From Ixodes scapularis (lineage: Eukaryota > Arthropoda > Arachnida > Ixodida > Ixodidae): 64,000 nucleotides of DNA. The translations under genes were made by a program, and so were the position numbers. The DNA lies in NCBI RefSeq assembly GCF_016920785.2, contig NW_024609846.1, positions 82,531,816 through 82,595,815 of the forward strand, read 5' to 3'. This document shows, one piece after another, positions 23,301-35,300 of the stretch (the first letter of the stretch is position 1; each line of letters begins with the position of its first letter). The notes under the pieces are model-generated. The model was not told where the DNA came from and did no database searches. It saw nothing but the letters and a program-made list of their open reading frames with translations.

Positions 23301-26300
23301 CTACATACAGGTAGTCTGCCGTGTGACACTGAGCGTAATACAAGCATCTGGAATGCTCTGTGCTGTGTGCTCTGCGGGAAAGTAGACGCAAAAGCAGCTT
23401 TCGAGAGTTCGGTGACCATTCCCATCCCCTCGGCATTTCTGCGGGAGTACCGCATGAGTTTCGAGGGGCTCCGTCAATTGTCTGGTTTCAGAACAGAACG
23501 CCGCATGCATTTGGGATGTGGCAGAAAACAGGAGCGAAGATGACATATTGTGGCGTATGGAAAAGTGTCGACAAGGGTAAAATTATGAATAGAGGTTTAA
23601 TCGGTCAACTTGTGCCAGAAACCAAAGAAAGAAAGAGCGTTGATAAAACAGCAGCAAGCGGTGAGGTGTCGGCACTACAGCTACTAGTGCGGGACTCTCC
23701 GAGTGTCTGACTCAGCAAGGCTACACTAGCCTCCTTTTTATTACCTTTGGTGTCTCGAACATTTGACCTCGAATGTTTGAGGTTGACTCAGCAAGGCCAT
23801 GTTGGCCTCCTTTTTTCTTACACTCAGTATCTCGACCTAGAGTGTTCAAGTGTCTGACATTTTGGGCAAGAATAAAAATACAGTATAGACCACTTATAAC
23901 GTAACCGCTTATAGTGCAGGACCGGGTATAACGCATTTTTTTTAAACCACCGGTTCACCTTTCATAGAACTCCATGTAATTACATACCGCTTAAAATGCA
24001 GGCGCGCGAAAAGAAATACCGGTTATAGTGCGGTTTTTGGCACAGCCCGCCGACTGCGCCGCCGACCGGAGCAGCGAGCTCGCGCGAGCCACAAGCTGCA
24101 CTCGCGGGGCAAGGAGGTTGCTCGAAAACGCGGGGAGAAGCGAAGAGAGAGGCTTCGGTTGCCATAGCGACGGAGAGACGCACGCACGAGTCGTTCACGT
24201 GCGTGCATCCCTCCGCCGCGTTGGAAACAAAGAAACAAACAACCGCAACGACAGACCAATCGCAGGTCGAGGAGAAGTGTTTGCGCGCGTTGCATGCCGG
24301 TCGCGCGCCGGCTGCTTCTATTCCGCAAACATGGCGTCGGTTGTGGTCGTCGTCGTAGACGGCGTTCTGCGTAAAAGCGCTATCCTTGACTTTGAATTTT
24401 CGTTGTGTGTCGCTATGATAACCCAGCACGTACTAGAAGGGAAGATCCACCTACTCGTGCGGCGATGTCGTGGCGGCGCTCTCAAGACGGCAAAAACGCC
24501 CGTGTCGTCGTGTTTGTTTACTTCGACTACAGTGGTGATTTCTAAGCATTTGTGTCCTCGAACATCGCCCGGATTTCTTATTTGGCGCATTTCATGCGTG
24601 TGCCAAAGTTCAAGGTATTACTGGCGCGTACCGTATGAAGGATGCGAATTTTCACGCGTTTTCATCTCCGGAGAAAAGTGATTAGGGTTAGCAATCCTGA
24701 AGGCTCGCAACGTCCGTCCGCAACCCCCGACGCCGTTAAAAGGCTGCTCATTTCTTTCAAAATGTGTGACACACTTGAGACAGAACTGTACTAGTCTGGT
24801 GAAATAAAGACTTTCCTCAAACTAAGCTTTATTTTTCAACTAACATAAAATAAATTCTTTTACAAAGGTAAGTTGTTTCATGGCATGTATTTTGGCCTGA
24901 AAAACTGATGTTTTGGTTATAGTGCGGTACCGCTTATAGTGCGGATTTTCGCGACTCCTGAGACATACGTTATATGCGGTCTACACTGTAATGGTAATCT
25001 TCTGAAACTATGGAGGAGCTTTCTCTCCCTTAATGCCTGCATGGTCTGTATCTTAACGCATTTATTCAGAGTGAGCAGGTCGAGTCTATCCAATAATGAA
25101 ACCCGAGTTTTGCTCAGTTTAAGGGGTCGCTTTAGATAAACAAAGTTTTTGAGGTCAAGGTGAAGCGAAGAAAGCCAATATTTATTGTCTTTTTTGTCGT
25201 GTGGTCGAGCCAAGACAGAGCAGTCCCACTTGAGAAAGTCGTCAGAAATGGCAGTAAGTATCGTTGCATCTCTCCAAATAAAGTGGAGTACAGTCGCCGA
25301 CCGACTTTTTGGACGCCAATAATTCGGACGTGTTCAATATTTCGGGCTTAAAGGAGGAACCGTAACCTACCTGATAGAAATAGTGGATATTCGTGACCGA
25401 TGGTTCGGACAGCTTAAAGTCAGAAGGTTATATTTTTCAGACAAAAGCGTTGCAAGCGATCAGCGGGAAGCACCACCAAGAAGCCGCCATTTTAGATTCA
25501 ATGTTGGCTGCATGTGTATTGGCTTGGTTTGGCAGAGCTTACTGCTAAGGCCTATTGCTAGGTGACGCTGTGCTACGCTGTTATCATTATCATTGTTACC
25601 ATTTCGCTTTGTTCATTTGCCATTCTGCTGTCATGGACTTGCGCCCCTCATCTGGTCTCGGTGAATCATGTCTTCGGACTGCGCTGGCTTGAATGTCATG
25701 GCCCCATCTGTTCTTCCACTGCTGCAAAGTGTTGCTAAAAAGTGCGGAAAGTACTCGACCGTAACACTAGAAAAGAAGGCAGTGATTCTCAAGCTCATAG
25801 AAAGTGGCTGTACGCAAATGGAGGTGTAACCTGAAGCAAGGCACTATTGATGGCTTTTAGAGCGCAGCTCTTAGGTGCTCGTTCCCGTGTTGTGCACATT
25901 GTTATCGTTGTCGTCGCAACCAGAGAAAGAGGGGAGGGTACGAAGGAGGAGGGGAGAGCACAAAAGAGGAGGAGGGGAGGATAATGAGGAGGAGGAGGAC
26001 ACGGAAGAGGAGAGGAAAGTGGTCCATATTTGTACATATATATATATATATATATATTTCTCAAATTCTTTAGCTTGGTATATCGCAGAATCAGAATACT
26101 TCAAGAACTGCACTCTAATTTCGCTTTACAAAGATTTGTAAACGTCTCATTTTTTTTTTTTACTTCTCTCTTATTCAGACATTTCTCCGGTTAATGCGAA
26201 GTCCGAAAAATCAGTCGGCACTGTATGCTAATAACAGCTGCAAAGATGCTTGCTTCAACAAACGCGATCCTCGTCAGTGCCTTACCTGTCCCTGCCATAC

Positions 26301-29300
26301 TCTGCTTTACCATAACTGTTGTGCGAATATTCAAATTTTTGAATAGTAGTTTTGAAGGATACAATATTTGATAGTGGCTTCGAGATGAACTGCAATATTC
26401 ATATTTTTTTAGGTGTTTATTGCAGCAGGTTAGCCGCAATGATTGCGCTTCTTACCGAGCACCGGTGCACTGCGGGGAAGCAACACCCACGGAACTCGCT
26501 TCTGCAGGTTTTGCTTCTCTGCAGTGCACTGGTGCTTAATAAGCAGCACACTCAATGGGGCTAACCCACCACAGAGCCGTGCATACAGAGAGGTTCTTCA
26601 ATGGGAGGCGCAGGCAGACCCAAGGCGTACACCTGACGCAGAAAGTGGGCTTGGCATGCTCTCTTGACCAACCAGAAGCCTAAAAGAACCCCCTAGTGGT
26701 GGTAGCAAGAAACTGTTTTAATCAAAGGCATATGTTCGTATATAGCTTTAATAAGAGCATAAGAGTGAAGTGTGGTAACCCTTCATGGTTGAAAATACGG
26801 TGGACATGATGTTTCGATCATGACCATGCACAAGATGTAAGAAACGAATGCGCCGCTTGAACTCTGTTTTGCTCGGACAGAGTGTGACCGCTGGGACGGC
26901 AGATTCCCGGCCCTCGGCGCATGGCGTACAGTTTATGTCGATCGTTCCGCTAGTCGCACTCTTCCACCATAAAGAAACGCACTTATCAAGTTTGTTTCTC
27001 GTGACCACCGCCAGGGTATTATTTCCGGCTTCTGGTTGGCCCCATTGTAATTTCTGAAGACGCCCTTGAACACGCCCAGCCTGCTTTCGGCCGTTGGTTG
27101 AAAGTGGGCTGGGCGTGTTCAAGGGCGTCTTCAGAAATTACAATGGGGCCAACCGGAAGCCGGAAATAATACCCTGGCGGTGGTCGCGAGAAACAAACTT
27201 GATAAGTGCGTCGAAGTCACTCTGTTGATGTCCAATGAATGACTAACGGATAATCCAACGAATGGCCAAATTCTCTACATATACGGCTCTGACCCACCAT
27301 AATCAACACTTTGAAAGGTATAAATATTGCAACCGCAGACTTAGGTGGAAAGCTGATTTCCTTAGTGGGATGATGCACGTGTGCGTGGTATACTGTATTC
27401 ACATGATTGTAAGTCGACCCCCCCCCCGCATTGCACATCAACGAAAAAAATAAAAAAAAAATCTTTAGGGGTACATTTTACGGCGAACACGTGAGAATGG
27501 CAGAGAATCTCTTTCAAAAGCCCAGCCTCCAGCACGCGATCGATGCCTTCTGGCGTGCTTTGGGTGCGCATGCATGCATGAGGCGCGTGAGATGCTTAGG
27601 CGTTATCGAAACTAGGAAGCTCACGCTAGAGGCAGGACAGCTGAAACTGCTCCTTGTCATTCTCACGCTGTCTGCGACTAGAGACTACGATGCATCTGCA
27701 CTGGTGATGTTAGTCCCGTCTTTATCACTACTACGTTCTCGAGGCACGTAGTCGGCATCGTCCAACGAAATCTCGTGCTTTGCAAATGACAGCCTCAACC
27801 GGATCTTCCGCGCTTGCTCGGTGACCGTATTCCACACCACAAGTAGGGACCGATTGCTCACTTCTGTGGCATACATTGCAAGCCTGACCCCTCACTCCAG
27901 AAGGCACCTCACCTATTCAGACTTTGGTCCGCGGAAGCCTCGTTTGGCGTCGCAGTTAAGATCCTGCACCAGACTCCACTGGAGCACCGCCCGCTCCAAT
28001 GGGTCGAACTTGCATCCAGTAGTGCAGTTGTTGGTTGCTTCTGGATGTAGAATGGCCATAAATGAGCACTTAAAACCTAAACTGCCCGGATCACACATGT
28101 CAATACAGAAAATCATAGTTGGCACTCCAGCATGATCTTGACCCTCAATCAAACGACGTGCAACCGTGAATTGTGCGAAAAACTGCGAAAAGAAGCCGCA
28201 GGGAGTGAGGCGTGAGGCTGTTCCAGCGGCCGTTCTGGAGTGGCTCTAACAAGAAGTGCCGCAACCCCCGGGAGTCAGGCGTGCCGTGCGCTGTTTACCG
28301 TCATGCGTTCGAGCTAATTTGCAAATTGCTATCAATAATACTTGTTCGTACAAAAAAGAAAAAAAGAAAAGAACTTGTAACTGAGCACACAGAATAGTGC
28401 AATGCAACAGGTACAGCCGGCTGAACTCGTAACAAATCGAGGCGTTCTTGATATCGCATTTGTTTTGTTTTTTTTGGTGGTGGGAATGCTTTAATTCGAT
28501 TATAAGTCGACCCTCCCCCCCCCCCCAACTTCAGATTTTTAGAAATTGAAAAATGGGTCGACCTACGTTTGTGTAACTACGGTATTTAAAAAGAAACAGA
28601 AACTTCATGGCTCTGGATACAGTCGAACCCCGCTTCAACGAACGTCGCTTTAACGAAATTTCCAGTTCAACGAACATTTTTCGGTTCCTTGTCAACGGTT
28701 CATAGGAGTCAATGCACAAAAATTCTCCCTAAAGCATAGAGAGTTTCTTGTGCCGTGCCGCTTTAACGAAAGTTCACAGAGCAATTCGAAGTTCGAGAGT
28801 TTAATTTTCCATACGAAAAACAAACCTCCGAGCACTTTGGTGCATTTCGGCAGATAAAATGCGTCTAGGGTACTAAAGTTTAACCCTTTGCGGTCATGTG
28901 TCGGACCAGGTCCAACATCGGAGAAACGCGCTTCTGGTCAGGTGTCGGGCGTCTCCCGACACGTGTTTCCGTGTCCTTTTAAACATGCTCCTTCGCTCTT
29001 TTTGCTGGATTGGTGGCGCCATCTCTTGGAAAACACTTCAATCACATCACTCTTGAAAGGGTTCGAGTTTCTTCTCATAGAGGGGCAGGACTAGTCATAA
29101 AGAAAAAAACAAGAGACATGTTTCATGTCGTATGTTTTTTTTTTTGCGCTACGGAGGAGCGCACAAGTTTCAACTTCGCTCGCACGATGGTTACAGCCAC
29201 GTTACAGCCACGCTCGTTTTATGTAACTCTGCATGATATAATTGAAAGTGACGACGATTTCAGTGAAGAGGCCGACTATATCCCTCCATCAGATGATGGA

Positions 29301-32300
29301 GAGGCGACCTCTGTGACTTGAGTGAAAGTAGTGATGACTATGAAAACACTGCGCGAGACAGCGGCCGCAGAGCCGCTTCGCCACAAACATTGTCCCGGAG
29401 TTTGTACACAAACAATCTCCCGGACTTTCCTGTCCTTACATTCAGTGTGAGACGTTGCCTTTATACGCCGAAATAATTTTACTTTTCCGGCGCCCATGCA
29501 TACAAAATAGGTCCTGACCGGAATGACCATTAAGTTGGTCAGAGTATCTGACCGCAAAGGGTTAAGTCGTGTGTTGAACCACCAGAAACCGCCACTAATA
29601 ACCGGAATCCCCGGAACCCGAGCGCAATGGGCGCAACATTGACCGCGCGTGCGAGCCACCATTACTCGATGGCGACGGCGATTGAGGCTGGCCTTTCCGG
29701 CCTTCCTTCGCTGTTGCACCGATGTTGGTCGCACCCTAGCTCTTGGCTTGATAATTCTCTGCTGCACACTATCCAAACCCGAAGCTCAGTCGTCTTTTTT
29801 GTTTTGTCAGTTGTCCTTTTATCAATACAGTATGGGGGCTTTTTGGACATGCCACCACCAAGCAAAACGCAGAAGTTTTTATCTTTAGAAGATACAGCTC
29901 GCATCCTGGCCGAAGTTGCAAGTGGACAGAAGAAATCTGGCATCGCAGAAAAGTTCGAAATTTTTTCGAGTTCTTTGTCGACGATCCTAAAGTCGGAAGA
30001 TGCAATCGAAAAGGCTTTTGCATTGGGGACATCGGCCAAACGAAAGAAACTGACACCGTCGGCGTAAGGAAAGCTCGACAAGGCTATGTACACATGGTTT
30101 GTACAGAGATTTGTGCTTTACCAGTTCGGGTATGACATTTTTTTGTTAATTTCACAACAACAGAATTTTTGCTACAACAAATTTTTTCTCGTGCACCTTC
30201 AATTTTGTTGTAGCAGGATTGGACTGTATCTACATTGCAGTAAAATTTTAAAATTAAACTGGCATGCGTGAGTAGCATATGTTAAGCAGAGATGCCCTGA
30301 TGACCTGTCTTAATCCTAGTGATTGAAGAAAAGATATTTGTTTATAGCAAGAATTATAATAAATCTCCATGATTAGGTATAGCTGGTCATCTCTATACAC
30401 CTTTTCCGCGTAGTGGTCGCCATCTTGCGTGTTGCAGCGACAGCCGCGCCGTCTGGCGTACGGTTGTTGCGCGCCCATTTTGGTATGCGGAGAGCAGCGT
30501 TGTTCCTAGCTCCCGCGTTCTCCCCATTGACCCCGTGCATCGTATCTTCATTGTTTTCCCTTTAGTGAGTTCTTAATTTGTTTGTTATTGAAAGTGTGAA
30601 TCATTCTTGTGTTCTGGTGTGTTTATTCGCCTTGATGGCGCCCGTTGTTGCGTCAACAGCGCCGAGAGGTTCGTCGCCAGCGTCGCCGGTAATCGAAATC
30701 GGAGGTATGTTCACTTTTCCTGAGCACGTTTACCAGTGTTTTACTCTTCGCGTGTTGTTGTTTGTGAAGAATGACAGTCTTCTGCGAATGACTGACGGAG
30801 GGTTTCTATGCGCGAGCGAGGGTGACCCTGGGCATAGAAGTATCGCCGTTTAATCGTAGAAATACAAGTTGGCGACGCGGGCCGAACGCTTTTTTGTTAT
30901 GGTGCACCGTCGAGGGGTACGCCAGTTACCGGGACATCTGTACTTCGTATGACGCCCAGATGCGTCGGAACTATTCAGGAGATGGGGGTGAAAAGGGGGG
31001 GGGGGGGGGGGGGGGGGACGACGATTTTTCGCTCCTTTTTTCGTATTGTTTCGCTTAACGTATTTTAGCGGGCGTCGCTACCGAGCAACACACAAAATTA
31101 TAGTGCACATCCTCGTAGGAATGAACGGAATGAAAAACAAAACTTGAGTAGCCAATAACAATCATTACACCCAGGGTCTTATATTTTCACCACAAGCTGC
31201 AAAATTCGTTCTACATTTGACTTGTCGAGGCCTATTACGGCACTTGTAGATGTCTGTTTCTATTCTGCCTATTTGCTTTTTTATGTGCTGATATTGGTGG
31301 AACTCTAATGTCACTAACTACCATTTCCCTAATTTTGTGTGGAATCTTATTTTCAGAGAACCGCCTTTACCCCCATCCAACCTGCATAACTACATGGGAG
31401 GACAACCTAAAGAAATGGCCAGAAATTCGTGCCCCACAAATAGTTTACTATCTTCTCAAGACCAAGGCCTGCGACTTGGAGGAGGTCAAGGCGTACAAGA
31501 GCCTCGACTCGTACAACTACGTGCAAAGCGGCTGGGTCGGAGCATTGCTGGTGCATGAGATTGACCCGTGCACACTTCTACTGAAAGGAACTGTTCAAGG
31601 TTCACAGTCTGTGAACAGGCCCAATGACGCATGGATTTGCGCGAAGAAAGACGGTGAGGTGATCACTGGTGGGTGCACATGCATGGCCGGCAAGGCAAGA
31701 GTTTGCAGCCACGTCGGGGCTGTCTTGTGGAAAGTGGACTGTGCGGCAAGTGCTGGTTTTACTGGGCAGGCATGCACCGATGCCGCAATGAACTGGAATC
31801 GGGGGACCAAGAAGAATGTTATGCCAGCACCCCTGCACAACATCAGCTTCCGGCTCCAGAAAGGAACTGCCAGGGCAGTAGAAAGAAGAGGGACTGAAGT
31901 TACGGAACCGAAGCAGGTCCATTCCCTTCGGGACGACCAGGAGCTCCAGCAGTTTCATGCAGCAGCTCCGTTCAAGAGCCTATTCTGCATACCAGGCAAG
32001 TATGAGCTATTCTTATAATTATTATGTCAAAACTCTGCGTAGTGAGCTTATGTGAAGTTAATTTTAAGTGGAAATGGCAGGTTCATTCCATCTGGTAACT
32101 ACCCCAAACATGTGGAGCATTCATTTTGTCATGAAACAGTAGGGTCAAAGTAGCTGCCATATTCGTTTATTAATTGTCTAATTGTTAACCATTTGGAAGT
32201 CCAGTACCCTGGTCCATTTGGCAAGTTTGAATTGGGGCAAGCTCTGCTAACAACACTACTCAAAAACAATTGTTCCGTGCCCCTAAAAAGATGACGGCAA

Positions 32301-35300
32301 TATTTAACAAAATAAGATCAGATGTGAAGCTTTACACGAGATAAATAACAAGATTAGAGCTCAAGGGCAACCATAGAGCTTGAGCAATCCAGCCTATCTG
32401 CACTACCTTAACAAGTGTACTTAGTGCATACATTACTGTTACAATAAATATATAACTCTTCCATGTTGAGCTTCTACAGACCCCTTTTTTAACCACAGAA
32501 CTTGTTCCAACTGGTGAGTCACTGACCAGTCAGCTGTGTCTGCCACCCACTTTGATTTACCAGCATTCTGGTATCAGCAGAAAACACTTGAAAATAAAAT
32601 ATTCTGCGATATCAAATAAATTCCAACACCATTTTGTCTGTCCTTGACACATCAGGTACTATTTCTAAATGCAGAGATCACCTAAACAAGCTGCAAACGA
32701 GCTAAGGATGCCTGTTATCATTTGTTCTTGCTTTTCTAATGTAATTCATTGATATGAAGTTGTATGTTTCGTTTTTAATAAATTCTGTTTATATTGCAGG
32801 AACGCTTTTGCATGAGACCATCACAGCCTCTAGGCAGCCCCAGGCTCAACCAGTTGCCAAGGTGCCCGACCAGGCCCCAAGCCACCAAGACCATGATAGG
32901 GCAGAGACCCTTCCAGAATCGTGCCCAGCATGCAACTTATTTTATAGTGACTTCGTTGTACTAACTAGTACTGCAGCTGTGCAACTTGAAACTGGAACAC
33001 GGGGCACTACAAATGCCTTGTGGAAAGATTCACGGAAGTTGCGCATCACAGCATCCAACGTTAAGTGCGTACCAAAGATGATAAAAACATCTCACGAGAA
33101 GGCCGTTCTAACCCTGACAGGCAGTTCATTCCATGGAAATGCTGCCACTAGACATGGACACATGTATGAACCTGTAGCGCGGCAGGCGTTCATTGTAAAG
33201 ACAGGGTTCACAGTTTCCCTCTGTGGAACTGTAGTTTGCAGTGAGGAGCCCTGGCTCTCTGCTACTCCTGATGGCATCATCGAAAGTCAAAATGCCATTC
33301 TGGAGATAAAGTGTCCAGAGGTGCAAGACTGCAGGGCAATGATTGCCACTAATAAGAGGTATGATGTCCAGAGAAGAGATGACACATACACACTAAAAAA
33401 GACTGGAAGTAACGGCTTTTATAGCCAAGTACAGTACACAATGCTGTGCACAGGGAAGCAGCTCTGTTTTTTGTATGTGTGGTCAAAGAACAGTGATGTG
33501 TTGTTAGAGATTTCTTTCGATGGCAGCTTCATTGCTGAAAACACACCTCGGCTGAGCCGGTTTTATTTTTCTTCGATGTTGCCGCACCTTGAAAAGATGC
33601 AAAGGGGGGGCAAACTGAACATGTGCCTTGAATACAGGCGACTGGCCCTCATGTAATCAAACTTTTTCCAAAAAGTGACAAGAACAAAAGGTGAAATAAA
33701 TGAAGCAGCAGGTGGAGCAGTGACAATGCTTCATACAACAAGCCAGTGTTGACTGTCGCCTGCTCGCCATGTTTTTCAAGGTTCGACGAGGTGTGAAGAC
33801 TGTGCCATTTGTCTTTCACATTCCTTGAATTATTTCATATACACATACCACAATCGGTCAAGCAGAACAGAAATCAGTAACTTGCAAGTGTCCAAGAAGT
33901 AGAAAAACTGTCCAACTTTGGAAAATCTTGAAATGTACAACACATCAAGGACAGCTTACAAGGCTTTCGAGACCAGCGTCCTCGTCCTCGGCTATTGCAT
34001 GTGTTGTCAAAGCTGAAGAGGGGACCACCGGTCCCAAACCAATCTTGAAACTGCACTTGAAGGGATGGTGAACCGAAATTTTGATATCAGAAAACATTGC
34101 AGGAGCTGTAGGCGGGAGACTACAATCCCTACAACACTACTCGTAAAATGATATCCCGAATGGACGGCCGCATTTTTGGAAAAAGGTCGAGATTGGACAA
34201 TGCGCGTGATGTCAAGATGTCTCGTTTCCTCCTCTTCTCACTTCGCCCCCTCAAGGCGACGAGGCGGAGAAGACGTGAGGCTGTTCCTTCTCCTCCTCGG
34301 AGAAACGAGACGTAAGCACATCTGTCCAATGCGCCTCCTTTTCCTGAGAAATACGGTCATCCCTTCGAGATATCGCTGTACGAGTGATGTTTTGGTGTTT
34401 GTAGCATCCCGTTGCACGCTTTTGCCGCCGTGTTTTGTGGAATCCAGATTTCAGTTCAGCATCTCTTTAAACTGGTTAACATTTTAAGATTATCCTCGGC
34501 TAAGCAGGATCTTTTATTTATTAATATGTTATTTTTGTTTACGCTAGTACACATATCACAACGAAAGAGGTGAAATAATTGGCATGAGTAAAACGAGGCA
34601 TGTGAAAAACCTACTTTTTTGCTAGACTAAGTCCGTAAGCCAAGTTTTATCCTTTGCATCAAATAAGAATACTAACACTTTCAATCTAAAGGGGAGGTGA
34701 AACAATTTACTACACAAACATGCAGCATATAACTTATATTTTGTTTGTATCAACGTAAGTAAAAGTAAATGCAGACTTTCCCTAAAATATTGTGATTTTT
34801 CATGTTCTCGCGAAGCAAAAGCCAGATTATTTCCCAACTTGCAGCAGCATGTGGCAGCCATGAGAAAAATGGCCCGAAGTTACCACGAGCTACGCCACAG
34901 TGAATGAGCAAGTTGCGTGTGTAAGCGTGCCATTCACCTGAAGTCAACCAAATTATCCCCTTCCGATGCTTTCATGACAAGCGAGCAAAAACGGATGTCC
35001 ATACTTATGTTTTTTCACTCATCCAAGATTGGCTACCTGCCACGACCATTACCGATGCCGACTGGCTATAATGTTCCAAGGCGATCGAACCAAAGTTTGA
35101 AAAGTGTTCCTATCTGAGGCGAAAGGTCCTCTTCCCACCGATGAAAAAAGGAAGGTCACGAGCATGCTTGAGAACACAGTGACTCAGTAGACAGTGTAAC
35201 AGTTGAAAGATACCATGAACTTCAATTTGTATTATTTTTACAGCAACAGCTCTTAGCGAGATCCTGCTGGGGGAATAACGTTGACATCCTGCTCAAAACT

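Larger units (their letters stand above)
28620..30226 (+). mobile_element. Third Tigger/pogo copy, CAGTCGAACCCCGCTTCAAC end
   Basis: The left end begins CAGTCGAACCCCGCTTC. The right end, on the other strand, begins CAGTCCAATCCTGCTAC. TA flanks both sides (28618-28619 and 30227-30228). It encodes only an N-terminal DNA-binding domain (29849-30067) and contains a nested TTAA element (28884-29561). Confidence 0.8.

Noticed and set aside
24028..24681. 217-codon + strand frame
   Set aside because: Low-complexity Arg/Ala/Ser/Val composition in the GC-rich centre of a TA-flanked non-autonomous element, with no recognisable domain.
26748..27122. 124-codon - strand frame
   Set aside because: It overlaps one arm of the palindrome and has no domain or splice support.
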